This document shows positions 14,824-15,319 of a DNA stretch of 15,319 nt, piece after piece. Below the pieces are notes generated by a model. It had not been told where the DNA came from, ran no database searches, and saw only the letters and a program-made list of their open reading frames with translations. How positions within the stretch are numbered: the stretch's first letter is position 1; each line of letters starts with the position of its first letter. This DNA is from an uncultured Clostridia bacterium (GTDB lineage Bacteria > Bacillota > Clostridia > Oscillospirales > Ruminococcaceae), in NCBI GenBank assembly GCA_947072265.1, contig CAMTHN010000008.1:1-15319 (forward strand), read 5' to 3'. The translations under genes were made by a program, and so were the position numbers.

Positions 14824-15319
14824 TTATTTCATATTTATCTCAGACTCGCTTTTTTGTATAAGATTTAATAGATATGAATAATTAGAAATTTGATCTCCTG
14901 TAAACATATCTTGTTCAAAATTTTTCTTTTCAATTTCATTTATAACATCATCTTTAAATATTGTTTCATTTTCAATTATTGTTATTATGTTTGCCTCTGC
15001 TAGTTCCATTCTTGCTAAAGATTTTCTATTATAAATAGATTTTTTTATCCCAAATATTTCTTTATTATGTGGATTTATAGAATATATAATTCTAAATGCT
15101 CTATAAATAGATATTATTAAAAAATTTGATATTTCATCTACAAAATTCTTGTTATTAACCTTTTTTAACATATCAAATATGATATTTATAGAATTAATTA
15201 TTATTTTTTTATTTAATATTATTAATATATTTTCAGTTGTTTTAAATATATCTTTTTGTAGTTCTTTTGATAATTTTTCTTGGTGATAATATATATTGTT
15301 GTTCTTTTGGTTGGTGGTG
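14824..15319 (-). CDS. Unrecognised protein, 5' end beyond the window
   Basis: The reading frame stays open from the stop at 14824 to the right edge, so at least 165 residues are present and the true start lies outside. An ATG at 15171 has no ribosome site before it and is not accepted as the start. I do not recognise the family. The edge-proximal part is rich in Asn and Gln (about TTNQKNNN) and is followed by LSKELQKDIFKT, an Ile-rich stretch (ILIILNKKIIINSINIIF), then mixed charged helical sequence, and ends in SESEINMK. There is no Cys in the visible part and no clear enzyme motif. The Ile-rich stretches may be buried helices rather than membrane segments. A strong hairpin right after the stop suggests it ends its own transcript. 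Confidence 0.6.
   Translation of the reverse strand, partial: TTNQKNNNIYYHQEKLSKELQKDIFKTTENILIILNKKIIINSINIIFDMLKKVNNKNFVDEISNFLIISIYRAFRIIYSINPHNKEIFGIKKSIYNRKSLARMELAEANIITIIENETIFKDDVINEIEKKNFEQDMFTGDQISNYSYLLNLIQKSESEINMK

Noticed and set aside
14824..15171. Right-edge gene as a complete 115-residue protein
   Set aside because: No ribosome site precedes the ATG at 15171 and the frame continues without a stop to the window edge.

Overview
The window comes from a very AT-rich, flagellated, low-GC Gram-positive chromosome, most likely a clostridial relative. Evidence seen: strong AT bias, AGGAGG-type ribosome binding sites, bacillus/clostridium-type gene pairs (DUF1934 next to argS, ytqA next to ytqB/mnmM), a peptidoglycan precursor cluster and a FlgM-type anti-sigma factor. 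A reduced host-associated clostridium such as the segmented filamentous bacteria would fit, but that is a guess from composition and content only.

Layout. Positions 1-372 are AT-rich and hold no supported gene. They contain a pentanucleotide tract, a promoter-like element pointing left off the window, and a sigma-28-like promoter before a small flgM-like gene (373-612, +). That gene converges on a minus-strand block, secG then rnr-metG-tatD (5802 down to 623); a terminator separates secG from rnr. A divergent intergenic region (5803-5940) with promoter-like elements on both strands separates secG from a plus-strand trio: a DUF1624 membrane protein, a short QueG-like iron-sulfur protein and a two-CBS-domain protein (5941-7964). 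The trio converges on alr across a 26-bp perfect inverted repeat.

The right half is a minus-strand run, in transcription order: ytqA (radical SAM), mnmM/ytqB, ddl, murI, a DUF1934 gene, argS and alr (14757 down to 7994). A promoter lies before ddl. Upstream of the run, behind a 19-bp hairpin, is an unrecognised gene that is open to the right edge of the window.

Function. MurI supplies D-Glu, Alr supplies D-Ala and Ddl makes D-Ala-D-Ala, so the right half groups three precursor steps of peptidoglycan synthesis. YtqA and MnmM are assigned to the mnm5 side chain of wobble U34, and the QueG-like protein may belong to queuosine at wobble position 34. With MetG and ArgS this gives the window a tRNA charging and decoding theme. 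RNase R (RNA decay) and SecG (protein export) complete the housekeeping set.

I see no CRISPR array, tRNA, rRNA, insertion sequence, phage gene or obvious defence system. Nothing here is clearly a new system. The least explained items are the right-edge gene, the isolated flgM, the leftward leader, and the way convergent genes share terminators built from their own coding ends.
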